Below the pieces are notes generated by a model. The model was not told where the DNA came from and searched no databases. It worked only from the letters and a program-made list of their open reading frames with translations. From Thioglobus_C sp964448305 (GTDB taxonomy: Bacteria > Pseudomonadota > Gammaproteobacteria > PS1 > Pseudothioglobaceae): a stretch of DNA of 64,000 nt. The DNA lies in assembly GCA_964448305.1 (NCBI GenBank), contig CAYUWB010000004.1, positions 1 to 64,000 of the forward strand, written 5' to 3'. Each line of letters begins with the position of its first letter. Position 1 is the first letter of the stretch. The position numbers were made by a program, and so were the translations under genes. Of the stretch, positions 35,053 through 43,741 are shown piece after piece.

Positions 35053-36480
35053 TTAATTAATTTGATCTAAAATATATTGGGTTAATAACGGTACAGGGCG
35101 TCCGGTTGCACCTTTTTTAGCACCACTAACCCAAGCCGTACCGGCAATGTCAATGTGCGCCCAGCGATAATCTTTGGCGTATCGTGCCAAGAAACACCCG
35201 GCAGTCACTGTGCCTGCTTCACGTCCACCAATATTACCCATGTCTGCAAAATTTGATTTTAATAATTCATCATACTCATCGTCGAGTGGTAGCTGCCATG
35301 CTGTATCTAGCGCTGTTTTTCCTGCAGCAATTAAATCATCAGCCAGATCCTGATCGTTTGCCATGATGCCACAATGATGCTTGCCCAATGCCACAATCAC
35401 CGCGCCGGTTAAGGTGGCGGTGTCAATCACCACTGCTGGGTTAAATTTTTCCACATACGTTAGTGCATCACACAAGATTAAACGCCCTTCAGCATCCGTA
35501 TTTAAAATCTCAATGGTTTGGCCCGACATTGATGTCACCACATCGCCCGGTTTAGAAGCATTATGCGCCGGCATGTTTTCAACCGTTGGTACTACAATCG
35601 TCAAATTAACTTTAAGCTTCATTTCTGCCACAGCACGCATTGTGCCTAATACAGAAGCCGCACCACACATGTCGTATTTCATTTCATCCATGCCAGCGCC
35701 TGGTTTGAGTGAAATACCGCCACTATCAAATGTCACCCCTTTACCAACCAATACAATCGGCTTAGCATTGCCATTACCTTTGTAACTTAGGCTAATGAGT
35801 TTTGGTGGCTCAATTGAGCCCTTGGATACTGACAATAATGAACCCATGCCCAGTTTAGACATGTCAGATTCTTCTAGTACTTCACATTCTAAGCCAAATG
35901 TTTTGGCTAAATCTTGCGCAGTATCGGCCAAATAAGTTGGTGTGCAAATATTTGATGGCAGGTCACCCAAATGGCGCGTGAGTGCCATACCATGAGCAAT
36001 GGCCTGGCCTTTTTCTAGTTCGTAAGCGTTATCACTATCTGACTGAACAGCAATATTTTCAACTGGGTTTTCGTCAGTTTGATCAGTACCGACTTTTTCT
36101 ATCCGATAGGTTGTATTCTGCATAACTTTAGCCGTGGTGCGCTGCACCCACTGTTGATCACAACCCTCTATTTCAACTTGTTGAATCATGGTGTTTTTAA
36201 TCTTAGCATTGGCCAGTGCATCACTAACAGCGACTAGGGCTTTGACATAGTTTTTGTCTGTTGTAGGTGTATCACCCAGCCCTGCAATTAACACACGTTT
36301 GGCTTTAAAGCCTTCGACTAAATTAAGAGATAATATCTTCCCTGATTTAGCTTCAAACTGATTCAACTCAACCAATGCTTGCAATGCTGCATCATCAAGG
36401 TTTGTACCGGTGTTAGAAAATACAACAACACTGTCGCCATCAAAATGTTGAATGGTTTGGTTAATTAACGAAAAATCCAT
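35053..36480 (-). CDS. pepA: Leucyl aminopeptidase
   Basis: Cytosolic M17 dizinc aminopeptidase. The 475-residue protein has the metal-binding segments GKGVTFDSGGISLKPG and the signature NTDAEGRLILCDAL near residue 325. N-terminal domain as in PepA. It is divergent from dsbC, 81 bases apart. Confidence 0.97.
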   Translation of the reverse strand: MDFSLINQTIQHFDGDSVVVFSNTGTNLDDAALQALVELNQFEAKSGKILSLNLVEGFKAKRVLIAGLGDTPTTDKNYVKALVAVSDALANAKIKNTMIQQVEIEGCDQQWVQRTTAKVMQNTTYRIEKVGTDQTDENPVENIAVQSDSDNAYELEKGQAIAHGMALTRHLGDLPSNICTPTYLADTAQDLAKTFGLECEVLEESDMSKLGMGSLLSVSKGSIEPPKLISLSYKGNGNAKPIVLVGKGVTFDSGGISLKPGAGMDEMKYDMCGAASVLGTMRAVAEMKLKVNLTIVVPTVENMPAHNASKPGDVVTSMSGQTIEILNTDAEGRLILCDALTYVEKFNPAVVIDTATLTGAVIVALGKHHCGIMANDQDLADDLIAAGKTALDTAWQLPLDDEYDELLKSNFADMGNIGGREAGTVTAGCFLARYAKDYRWAHIDIAGTAWVSGAKKGATGRPVPLLTQYILDQIN

Positions 36481-36561
36481 TGTTTTACCTAGAAAAAATA
36501 TAATCCCAGTATTCTACCTAAAGATGTAAAATTTATTCATTTTTCATACAATTTTATTAAG

Positions 36562-37281
36562 ATGATCAAACAACTTTTTATTGCTTTAATATTTCTATCG
36601 GGCACTGCTATTGCCGATAAAGATGCTGTTATTAATAACCTTGAACGTTTCTTTGGCAAGATTGAAAAAGAAGATATTATTGAAAGCCCGTTTAATGGCG
36701 TTTATGAAGTGATTGTTTACAATCCTGTTGATTCTCTTTTAGTGTCTAAAGATGGTCAATACATCATTCAAGGTGATGTAGTTGATTTGACCACTAGAAA
36801 ACGTCTGCCTATTAATGACAAAGTTAAACTCATTAAAACTACATTGATTAATTCAATTAATGATGTTGATAAAATTATTTACAAAGCCAATAACGAAAAA
36901 TACATCGTCAATGTATTTACCGATGTCGATTGCCCTTTCTGTCGAAAACTGCATTTGGGTATGGATAAAATAAACGGGCTAGGGATTACCGTTAAATATT
37001 TGGCGTCACCATTAGCCTCACTGCATCCAACAGCTCAAAGCAAAATGCAAAAAATATGGTGTGCTGATGATAGAAAATTAGCGCTGGATAATTACAATAT
37101 CGATAAAGAAGTACCCAATGTTGATGCTTGTAATGACCCTGTTTTCGAGCAATTATCACTCTCTAAACAAATCGGCGTTACCGGAACACCTGCAATATTT
37201 TTATCTGATGGCACGCACCTTCCTGGCTATTTAAAGCCTAGTGCACTACTTAAAAAAATAGAAAAAACTCTTGGCAAATAG
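36562..37281 (+). CDS. dsbC: Thiol:disulfide interchange protein DsbC
   Basis: Periplasmic disulfide isomerase. A signal peptide is visible (MIKQLFIALIFLSGTAIA), then a dimerisation region and a thioredoxin domain with the active site CPFC (Cys124, Cys127) and the cis-proline region GVTGTPAIFL. A second cysteine pair (in IWCADD and DACNDP) matches the structural disulfide of DsbC. 239 residues. The end overlaps rsmB by 11 bases. Confidence 0.9.
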   Translation: MIKQLFIALIFLSGTAIADKDAVINNLERFFGKIEKEDIIESPFNGVYEVIVYNPVDSLLVSKDGQYIIQGDVVDLTTRKRLPINDKVKLIKTTLINSINDVDKIIYKANNEKYIVNVFTDVDCPFCRKLHLGMDKINGLGITVKYLASPLASLHPTAQSKMQKIWCADDRKLALDNYNIDKEVPNVDACNDPVFEQLSLSKQIGVTGTPAIFLSDGTHLPGYLKPSALLKKIEKTLGK

Positions 37282-38539
37282 CACAACACTAGAAATTGCA
37301 CTGAATGCAATCTGCTCGGTTGTTCTTGAAAAAAAATCATTATCTGCTTTTAATTTTCCAAAGGATTATCAAGATTTATCATTGACCAAATCCTTAGTAT
37401 TTGGCACTATTCGCTTTTATCATGAGCTGAACGATATTGTCACAAAGCTTTTAAAACACCCGATTGAAAAAGACAATCTTGATGTTCATTGTTTGTTACT
37501 TTTAGGCACTTATCAACTTTTATATTCGAATGTCGCAACCCATGCGGCAATTTTTGAAACGGTTAATGTGGTACATAATATCAACAAACCTTGGGCCAAA
37601 GGCTTGGTAAATGCCATTCTACGAGAAGTTGATCGGCAAAAAGAAACACTGCAAACACAAGTGCATTATTCTCACCCAAGTTGGCTGGTAAAAAAAATCA
37701 AAAATAACTACCCTGATCAATTTGAACAAATATTTACCAACAATAATACTCAAGCACCAATGAGTATTCGTGTGCACCCAAATTACAATCTTAAAGACTA
37801 CCAGAGCGAATTATCAGCCTTAGGTATTGACGCTTATCAAGTTGATGTTGCGCCACAGGCGTTGGTATTAAAAGAGGCTGTATCGGTTTTTAAACTGTCT
37901 AATTTTGATAAGGGCGCTTGTTATGTGCAAGATTGTTCGGCACAATTGTCAGCATATTTGTTAAATCCAAAAGAAGGTGAGCTGATTTTAGATGCTTGCT
38001 GTGCCCCCGGTGGCAAGAGCACACACTTGAGCGAACTGGCACCAAATTCCAAAATTATTGCACTTGATAGTGATGAAGAAAGACTAAAACGTGTAGCAGA
38101 AAATATCAAGCGATTTGGCATTAAGAATATTGCACTCTCACAAGGCAATGCCCAGGTTCAAGATTGGTGGGATGGTCAATTATTTGATAAAATTTTACTT
38201 GATGCACCTTGTTCAGCCACCGGTGTAATTCGTCGTCATCCCGACATAAAGCTACTTAGAAAGCCTAAAGATATCTCCGCTTTGGTTGAGCTGCAAGCGA
38301 AAATTTTGGATAATTTATGGCAGATGCTAAAGTCAGGCGGCACACTCTTATATGCCACTTGCTCTATTTTAAAAGCTGAAAATGAAAATCAAATCATTCA
38401 GTTTTTACAAAACCATCCAGATGCCGATGAAATCAAGATAAATATAGGCTGGGGTATTAAAACGCCGGTTGGCAAACAACAACTCCCTAGTCATGAATTT
38501 GACGGGTTTTATTATGCCAAAATAAGGAAAGCGCCTTAA
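37271..38539 (+). CDS. rsmB: 16S rRNA (cytosine-967-C5)-methyltransferase
   Basis: The 422-residue protein has an N-terminal NusB-like helical domain and a C-terminal SAM methyltransferase with DACCAPGGKSTHL, DAPCSATGVIRRHPD and the second catalytic cysteine in YATCSI. Only a TTG start at 37271 gives the family N-terminus; no ATG is near. It overlaps dsbC, which suggests coupled expression. Confidence 0.93.
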   Translation: MANSTTLEIALNAICSVVLEKKSLSAFNFPKDYQDLSLTKSLVFGTIRFYHELNDIVTKLLKHPIEKDNLDVHCLLLLGTYQLLYSNVATHAAIFETVNVVHNINKPWAKGLVNAILREVDRQKETLQTQVHYSHPSWLVKKIKNNYPDQFEQIFTNNNTQAPMSIRVHPNYNLKDYQSELSALGIDAYQVDVAPQALVLKEAVSVFKLSNFDKGACYVQDCSAQLSAYLLNPKEGELILDACCAPGGKSTHLSELAPNSKIIALDSDEERLKRVAENIKRFGIKNIALSQGNAQVQDWWDGQLFDKILLDAPCSATGVIRRHPDIKLLRKPKDISALVELQAKILDNLWQMLKSGGTLLYATCSILKAENENQIIQFLQNHPDADEIKINIGWGIKTPVGKQQLPSHEFDGFYYAKIRKAP

Positions 38540-38562
38540 AGCACAGTATTAGAATAATTTGA

Positions 38563-40548
38563 TCAGCCTGCAATCAAATACTTTTCAGCACGTTCAATAT
38601 CTTCAATCAAGCCACTCAGAACAATATAATCATCGTCACGAATTCGAGTTTCTTCAGAAGGGTTTTCACCCCTAACATGTCCGCGCTTAATCGCCTCAAC
38701 CTTCACGTTATAGTTTTCAAGATGTAGGTCTCCTAGGCGACGACCAATAGCATGCATCGAACCCTCGACTAATACACTATGAATAATGCCTTTCATCACT
38801 TGATGCTGTTCCATCGGATTGTCATCTTCGCCAGGATAAAAATTTTCAAGAATCTTATAACGATCTTGACGAATTTGACGGGTATTTTTAAACACTCGAC
38901 TAGGCGACTGTCCAATCATTAACATCAAGTGAGAAGCCAGCATAATGCTAGATTCAAAGGTATCAGGGATAACCTCAGTTGCACCCGCTTCAAACAATTC
39001 ATTTAAATGTGAATCATCTAGTGTGCGCACCAAAATAGGAATGTCTTTATTAAGTTGTCGAGTCGTCTTAATGATTTTTAACGTCGAATGAAAATCACTA
39101 AAAGTAATAATCATTACCTTGGCTTTATTGATTTCTGCCGCCATTAAAATACTTTGTTTGGCCGCATCTCCATAATAAACTGACTCACCCGCATCATGGG
39201 CCTCACGTACACGTTTAATATCCATGTCTAGTACAACAAACGGATGGTTGGCTTTGTGTAAAAAGCGCTCAACCGTTTGACCAACACGTCCAAACCCACA
39301 CAAAATAACATGGTCACTCAAATATTTACTTTCTTCAATAATGGTATTTTCAATTTCTTGATGATTGTGAGAATAAGAGTCTTTATGTAGAAACTTTGCA
39401 ATCCTGCCATTAAATTTAATCATAAATGGTGTTAGCGACATACTTAATACCGCAGCAGTTAATAAAATATTACCTGTTTCATTTGGTAATAAATTAAACG
39501 AAAAAGCCAAACTTAATAATACTAAACCAAACTCTCCTACTTGTGACAAAGACAAGGCAACACGCAAAGAGACACCACCCTCTTTACAAAATAATCGAGC
39601 GGTCATATAAAGGATTCCACCTTTGATCAAAATGATTGCCAAAGTAATCAGTGCAATAATCCAAAAATTCTGCACCAATATCTCGATAGAAATTGACATG
39701 CCAATTGTGACAAAAAACAACCCTAATAAAATATCTTGAAAAGGTCGGATATCTGCTTCAATCTGGTGCCGATATTCGGTCTCACTAAGCATTGTGCCCG
39801 CCAAAAAAGCACCTAGTGTCATTGACAAGCCCATCTCTTCAGTAAAGGCTGCAGCACCTAAGGCAACCGTTAAAACGGTTAATGTAAAAAGTTCTTGAGA
39901 CTTGGCACTAGCCACTTCATGAAATAGTGGCTTAAGCAAGTATTTACCAATCATATGAATTAAGACAACCACAAACATGCCTTTTAAAAATGCTACAGCT
40001 AATAGCCAAGATATACCATCACCATCGCCGCTCATTGCCAAAGCCGGAATAAGGATCAACAATGGGACAACCATAATATCTTGAAAAATAAGAATACCTA
40101 ACGCAGAGCGGCCATGCCTAGATCTGATTTCAGATTGCTCAGTCAGTTGTTTAATGACAATAGCGGTTGAAGAAAGTGCGAAGGCACTTGCAATAACAAT
40201 ACTAGTATTTGTATCCAAGCCTGCCAAATAAGTAATTAAGTAAACCACAGCAGCGGTTGCAAAAACCTGTACTGCACCCATGCCAAACACTTGCCTACGC
40301 ATGGCCATCATCTGCCCAATAGAAAATTCCAAACCAATGGCAAACAACAAAAACACAATACCGAGTTCAGCTAAAAGTTCAATATTATCTGCGTTATCAA
40401 TGAATCCAAGTCCATTTGGACCGACAATAACACCGACAATAATGTAACCTAAGATAGGCGGAAAATGCAAACGACGCGATATCGAAACTGTTATCACCGC
40501 AATGGTGAGTAACAAAACAATTTGTATTAATAAATGCTCATTCATCAT
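38563..40548 (-). CDS. CPA2-family monovalent cation:proton antiporter with RCK domains (YbaL/KefB-like)
   Basis: The 661-residue protein has about 12 membrane segments (residues 1-385) with family stretches AELGIVFLLFAIGLEFS and FALSSTAIVIKQL. A TrkA-N nucleotide-binding domain follows (HVILCGFGRVGQTVERFL, about residue 412), then a TrkA-C-type domain at the C-terminus. Likely potassium/proton or glutathione-gated potassium efflux type; ion specificity is not certain. It is convergent with rsmB. Confidence 0.88.
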   Translation of the reverse strand: MMNEHLLIQIVLLLTIAVITVSISRRLHFPPILGYIIVGVIVGPNGLGFIDNADNIELLAELGIVFLLFAIGLEFSIGQMMAMRRQVFGMGAVQVFATAAVVYLITYLAGLDTNTSIVIASAFALSSTAIVIKQLTEQSEIRSRHGRSALGILIFQDIMVVPLLILIPALAMSGDGDGISWLLAVAFLKGMFVVVLIHMIGKYLLKPLFHEVASAKSQELFTLTVLTVALGAAAFTEEMGLSMTLGAFLAGTMLSETEYRHQIEADIRPFQDILLGLFFVTIGMSISIEILVQNFWIIALITLAIILIKGGILYMTARLFCKEGGVSLRVALSLSQVGEFGLVLLSLAFSFNLLPNETGNILLTAAVLSMSLTPFMIKFNGRIAKFLHKDSYSHNHQEIENTIIEESKYLSDHVILCGFGRVGQTVERFLHKANHPFVVLDMDIKRVREAHDAGESVYYGDAAKQSILMAAEINKAKVMIITFSDFHSTLKIIKTTRQLNKDIPILVRTLDDSHLNELFEAGATEVIPDTFESSIMLASHLMLMIGQSPSRVFKNTRQIRQDRYKILENFYPGEDDNPMEQHQVMKGIIHSVLVEGSMHAIGRRLGDLHLENYNVKVEAIKRGHVRGENPSEETRIRDDDYIVLSGLIEDIERAEKYLIAG

Positions 40549-40688
40549 TAAACAAAAATGCTAGTCTGACTGTTTAAAAGCATTTCTTTTATTTTAAAAA
40601 ATATCATTATAAATCAATTTAGGTTGTTTTCTTAAATTGCTTACATGGTACACCGAAAAATTAAAAAATGCCGCATGTGTCAAAAAAA
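40549..40688. other. AT-rich intergenic stretch before the hexamer repeat
   Basis: This 140-base stretch is part of the roughly 390-base non-coding region between the antiporter gene and the DsrE-like gene. I see no RNA gene, mobile element or strong hairpin in it. It likely holds the promoter of the minus-strand antiporter gene, but no consensus is convincing. Confidence 0.5.
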
Positions 40689-40898
40689 AATGACAATGAC
40701 AATGACAATGACAATGACAATATAGTGTAGAATATTTTTTGTANNNNNNNNNNNNNNNNNNNNNNNNNNNNNNNNNNNNNNNNNNNNNNNNNNNNNNNNN
40801 NNNNNNNNNNNNNNNNNNNNNNNNNNNNNNNNNNNNNNNNNNNAATGACAATGACAATGACAATGACAATGACAATATAGTGTAGAATATTTTTTGTA
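40689..40898. repeat. Hexanucleotide (AATGAC)n repeat split by a 100-N assembly gap
   Basis: Five tandem copies of AATGAC precede AATATAGTGTAGAATATT on the left of the gap (40689-40743), and the same 55 bases recur exactly at 40844-40898. As with the nuoB gap, the duplicate is best explained by contigs overlapping by one 55-base k-mer. The repeat lies about 65 bases upstream of the DsrE-like start. True copy number cannot be known from this assembly. Confidence 0.88.
40863..40888 (+). promoter_or_regulatory. Possible repeat-overlapping promoter of the DsrE-like gene
   Basis: Each repeat unit contains ATGACA, a five-of-six match to the -35 consensus TTGACA. Downstream lie TATAGT (40876-40881) and TAGAAT (40883-40888) as -10 candidates. 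Spacings to the nearest ATGACA units are 14 or 20 bases for TAGAAT and 13 or 19 for TATAGT, so none is ideal. The idea that the array supplies -35 elements is inference. Confidence 0.3.
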
Positions 40899-40940
40899 TT
40901 TTAAAAAAATACATTATTTTATTAATCAAAGAGGGGAAAC

Positions 40941-41354
40941 ATGAAAAAAATACTACTAAGTATTGCGACATTCGCATTACTCACATTAAGCGCACAAGCG
41001 GCCAATCCAAAATACGTTATTCAAATCAGCACGGATGATGCCAGAACACAAAAAATTGTACTCAATAATGCCGCCAACCTACAGAAATACTATGGCGCTG
41101 ACAATGTCACTGTTGAAATTGTTGCTTATGGCCCAGGTTTAGGTATCTTAACGCCAGGCAATAAAAACGCATCACGTGTTGAAAAAATGGCGATGAACGA
41201 TGTTAAGTTTAGTGCTTGTCAAAATACCATGAATGGCATTAAGAAAAAGAAAGGTGCCTTTCCAAAGCTAACAGAAGGTGTCACTATCACCCCTTCTGGT
41301 GTTGTTCGTATTGGTGAATTACAGCAACAAGGCTATTCTTACGTTCGACCTTAG
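40941..41354 (+). CDS. Secreted DsrE-family protein
   Basis: The 137-residue protein has a signal peptide ending AQA (residues 1-20) and a DsrE-like domain: YVIQISTDDARTQKIVLNNA, VEIVAYGPGLGIL and a single cysteine Cys93 in KFSACQNTM that could bind sulfane sulfur. A GAGGGG ribosome site precedes it. Expected location is the periplasm, distinct from cytoplasmic DsrEFH. Function is unproven; a role in sulfur handling is inferred from the family and from the sulfur genes in this genome. Confidence 0.82.
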   Translation: MKKILLSIATFALLTLSAQAANPKYVIQISTDDARTQKIVLNNAANLQKYYGADNVTVEIVAYGPGLGILTPGNKNASRVEKMAMNDVKFSACQNTMNGIKKKKGAFPKLTEGVTITPSGVVRIGELQQQGYSYVRP

Positions 41355-41371
41355 CTAACAACCCAGTTAAT

Positions 41372-41398
41372 AAAAAAGGCGCTTTTAGCGCCTTTTTT
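41372..41398. terminator. Bidirectional intrinsic terminator (DsrE-like / lon)
   Basis: AAAAAAGGCGCT (41372-41383) pairs perfectly with AGCGCCTTTTTT (41387-41398) around TTT. T-runs on both strands let it serve the plus-strand DsrE-like gene and the minus-strand lon gene. Confidence 0.93.
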
Positions 41399-41404
41399 AA
41401 TGTG

Positions 41405-43741
41405 TTATTTTTCTAAGGCAATATCCAGCACTTCATCGATCCACTTAACCTTGATCACATTAAGATTGCCTTTGATTTTTTCTGGCACTTCAGACAACTC
41501 ACGTTCGTTGTCATCAGGAATGATCACGGTTTTAATACCGCCACGAAGTGCTGCTAGCATCTTCTCTTTTAGACCGCCAATTGGGGTAATTTCGCCACGA
41601 AGTGTGATCTCACCTGTCATCGCTACGTCTGCCTTGACTTTACGTCCTGTTAATACTGACACCAATGCTGTACACATTGCTGCACCCGCACTTGGGCCGT
41701 CTTTTGGCGTGGAGCCATCCGGTACGTGAATATGGATATCGAGCTTGTCTTGGAAATCATCAGCAATGCCTAATTCTTTTGCTCGTGTGCGCGTAACACT
41801 CATCGCTGCTTGAATCGACTCTTTCATTACATCGCCTAATTGGCCAGTGTAGTTGAGCTTGCCCTTGCCTTTGTAAGTGGTGGCTTCAATGGTTAACAAG
41901 TCACCGCCAACCGATGTCCATGCCAAGCCAGTCACCTCACCAATTTGATTGTGCTCTTCTGCCAAACCATAGCGGAATTTTTTAACACCTAAATATTTTG
42001 GTAAGCTTTTAGCATTGATAATGGCTCGGCCTTTGCGTTTTTTAAGCACGACTTCTTTTACGACTTTACGACAAATGGTGCTAATAGTGCGGCTCAAACT
42101 GCGCACACCAGCTTCGCGCGTGTAATAGCGGATAATGTCTAAAATTGCCGAATCTTTAAAATCAATCTCGCTTGATTTGATGCCATTATTTTCCATCGCT
42201 TTAGCCACTAAATGACGCTTGGCAATTTGCACTTTTTCATCTTCGGTATAGCCAGATAGTTCAATAATTTCCATACGATCTAACAGTGGCTGTGGCAAAT
42301 CTAGTGAGTTAGCCGTGGCCACAAACATCACTTGCGAAAGGTCGTAATCAACCTCTAAATAATGGTCGTTAAAGGTGTGATTTTGCTCAGGATCTAGCAC
42401 TTCAAGCATCGCTGAAGATGGATCGCCTCGATAATCAGAAGCCATTTTTTCAATTTCATCTAACAAAAACAGTGGATTCTTAACCTTTACTTTTTGCATT
42501 TTTTGTACGATAGAGCCCGGCATGGCGCCAATGTAAGTACGTCTATGGCCACGAATCTCAGCTTCATCACGCACACCACCTAAGGCCATACGCACATATT
42601 TACGATTAACCGCTTTAGCAATCGACTCACCGAGTGAGGTTTTACCTACACCAGGAGGGCCAACAAGGCACAAAATATTGGCTTTATTGTGAGTAACGCG
42701 TGTTTGCACTGCCAAGTGCTCCAAAATGCGCTCTTTAACTTTATTTAGACCATAGTGATCATCGTCTAAAATCTTTTGTGCTTTATTTAGATCTTTATTA
42801 ATGCGCGTTTGTTTTTTCCACGGTACATCGCACAAGTTTTCAATATAGGTGCGAATGATCGAAGCGTCTGACGACTGAGATGACATGCGCGAGAGTTTTT
42901 TAAGTTCAGATTCTGCTTTGGCTTTGACGGCTTTTGGCATTTTTGCTTTATTGATACCTGCCTGTAAATCTTCAATTTCGTTTTCGTCTTCGGCTTGGCC
43001 TAATTCTTTTTGAATGGATTTCATTTGTTCATTCAAATAGTAGTCTCTTTGGTTGGACTCCATTTGTTTGCGCACACGAGATTGAATCTTCTTTTCGGCA
43101 CTTAGTACGTCAATTTCACCTTGAATAACCGCCAAAATTTTATCGAGTCTGTCTTTAGCGCGATCACCCTCAAGTAGGGATTGTTTTTCTTCAAGCTTAA
43201 GATTTAAATTGGCAATAATGACGTCACTAAAACGCTCAACATCCGAAATATCTTGCAATACTTTAAACACCTCTTCAGGTATCTTCTTATTGAGTTTAAT
43301 GTAAGACTCAAAACTATCTAATGCTAAGCGCATCATCGCCTTAACTTCAACATTTTCATTAGACTCTAGATTGAATTCACTAACCGATACTTCGGTGTAG
43401 TCCTCCGTCTCAAAAAACTCATTAACCTTTGCACGCTTTACCCCTTCAACCAAAACCTTGATCGTGCCATCGGGTAGTTTCAACATTTGTAAAATAGTAG
43501 CTAGCGTACCTACTTGATGCAAATCATCATTGTTAGGATTTTCAGTTTTTTCATCTTTTTGTGCTACTAAAAAGATGTACTTATTAGTGCCCATCGCCTG
43601 GGTGATTGCATTGACGGAAGATTTTCTACCAACAAAAAGTGGCATGACTGTGTGCGGGAAAACCACCACATCACGCAAAGGCAATAAAGGTACTCGCTCC
43701 TGAGCTAGGTCAATGATTTCTGTTGTGGCTTCTGTTTCCAT
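41405..43741 (-). CDS. lon: ATP-dependent Lon protease
   Basis: Cytosolic AAA+ serine protease. The 778-residue protein has the N-terminal substrate domain (PLLPLRDVVVFPHTVMPLFV), Walker A GPPGVGKTS, Walker B FLLDEIEKM and the catalytic Ser in DGPSAGAAM with a downstream Lys (the Ser-Lys dyad). Its start lies 37 bases inside the end of hflX, so translation is likely coupled. Confidence 0.97.
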   Translation of the reverse strand: METEATTEIIDLAQERVPLLPLRDVVVFPHTVMPLFVGRKSSVNAITQAMGTNKYIFLVAQKDEKTENPNNDDLHQVGTLATILQMLKLPDGTIKVLVEGVKRAKVNEFFETEDYTEVSVSEFNLESNENVEVKAMMRLALDSFESYIKLNKKIPEEVFKVLQDISDVERFSDVIIANLNLKLEEKQSLLEGDRAKDRLDKILAVIQGEIDVLSAEKKIQSRVRKQMESNQRDYYLNEQMKSIQKELGQAEDENEIEDLQAGINKAKMPKAVKAKAESELKKLSRMSSQSSDASIIRTYIENLCDVPWKKQTRINKDLNKAQKILDDDHYGLNKVKERILEHLAVQTRVTHNKANILCLVGPPGVGKTSLGESIAKAVNRKYVRMALGGVRDEAEIRGHRRTYIGAMPGSIVQKMQKVKVKNPLFLLDEIEKMASDYRGDPSSAMLEVLDPEQNHTFNDHYLEVDYDLSQVMFVATANSLDLPQPLLDRMEIIELSGYTEDEKVQIAKRHLVAKAMENNGIKSSEIDFKDSAILDIIRYYTREAGVRSLSRTISTICRKVVKEVVLKKRKGRAIINAKSLPKYLGVKKFRYGLAEEHNQIGEVTGLAWTSVGGDLLTIEATTYKGKGKLNYTGQLGDVMKESIQAAMSVTRTRAKELGIADDFQDKLDIHIHVPDGSTPKDGPSAGAAMCTALVSVLTGRKVKADVAMTGEITLRGEITPIGGLKEKMLAALRGGIKTVIIPDDNERELSEVPEKIKGNLNVIKVKWIDEVLDIALEK

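Noticed and set aside
40689..40743. CRISPR or iteron origin
   Set aside because: Six-base units without spacers; no dnaA boxes or replication genes nearby.
40594..40977. Long minus-strand open frame running through the hexamer repeat and the N-gap
   Set aside because: It depends on the unsequenced Ns and on repeat-encoded low-complexity residues; it is antisense to the start of the DsrE-like gene.
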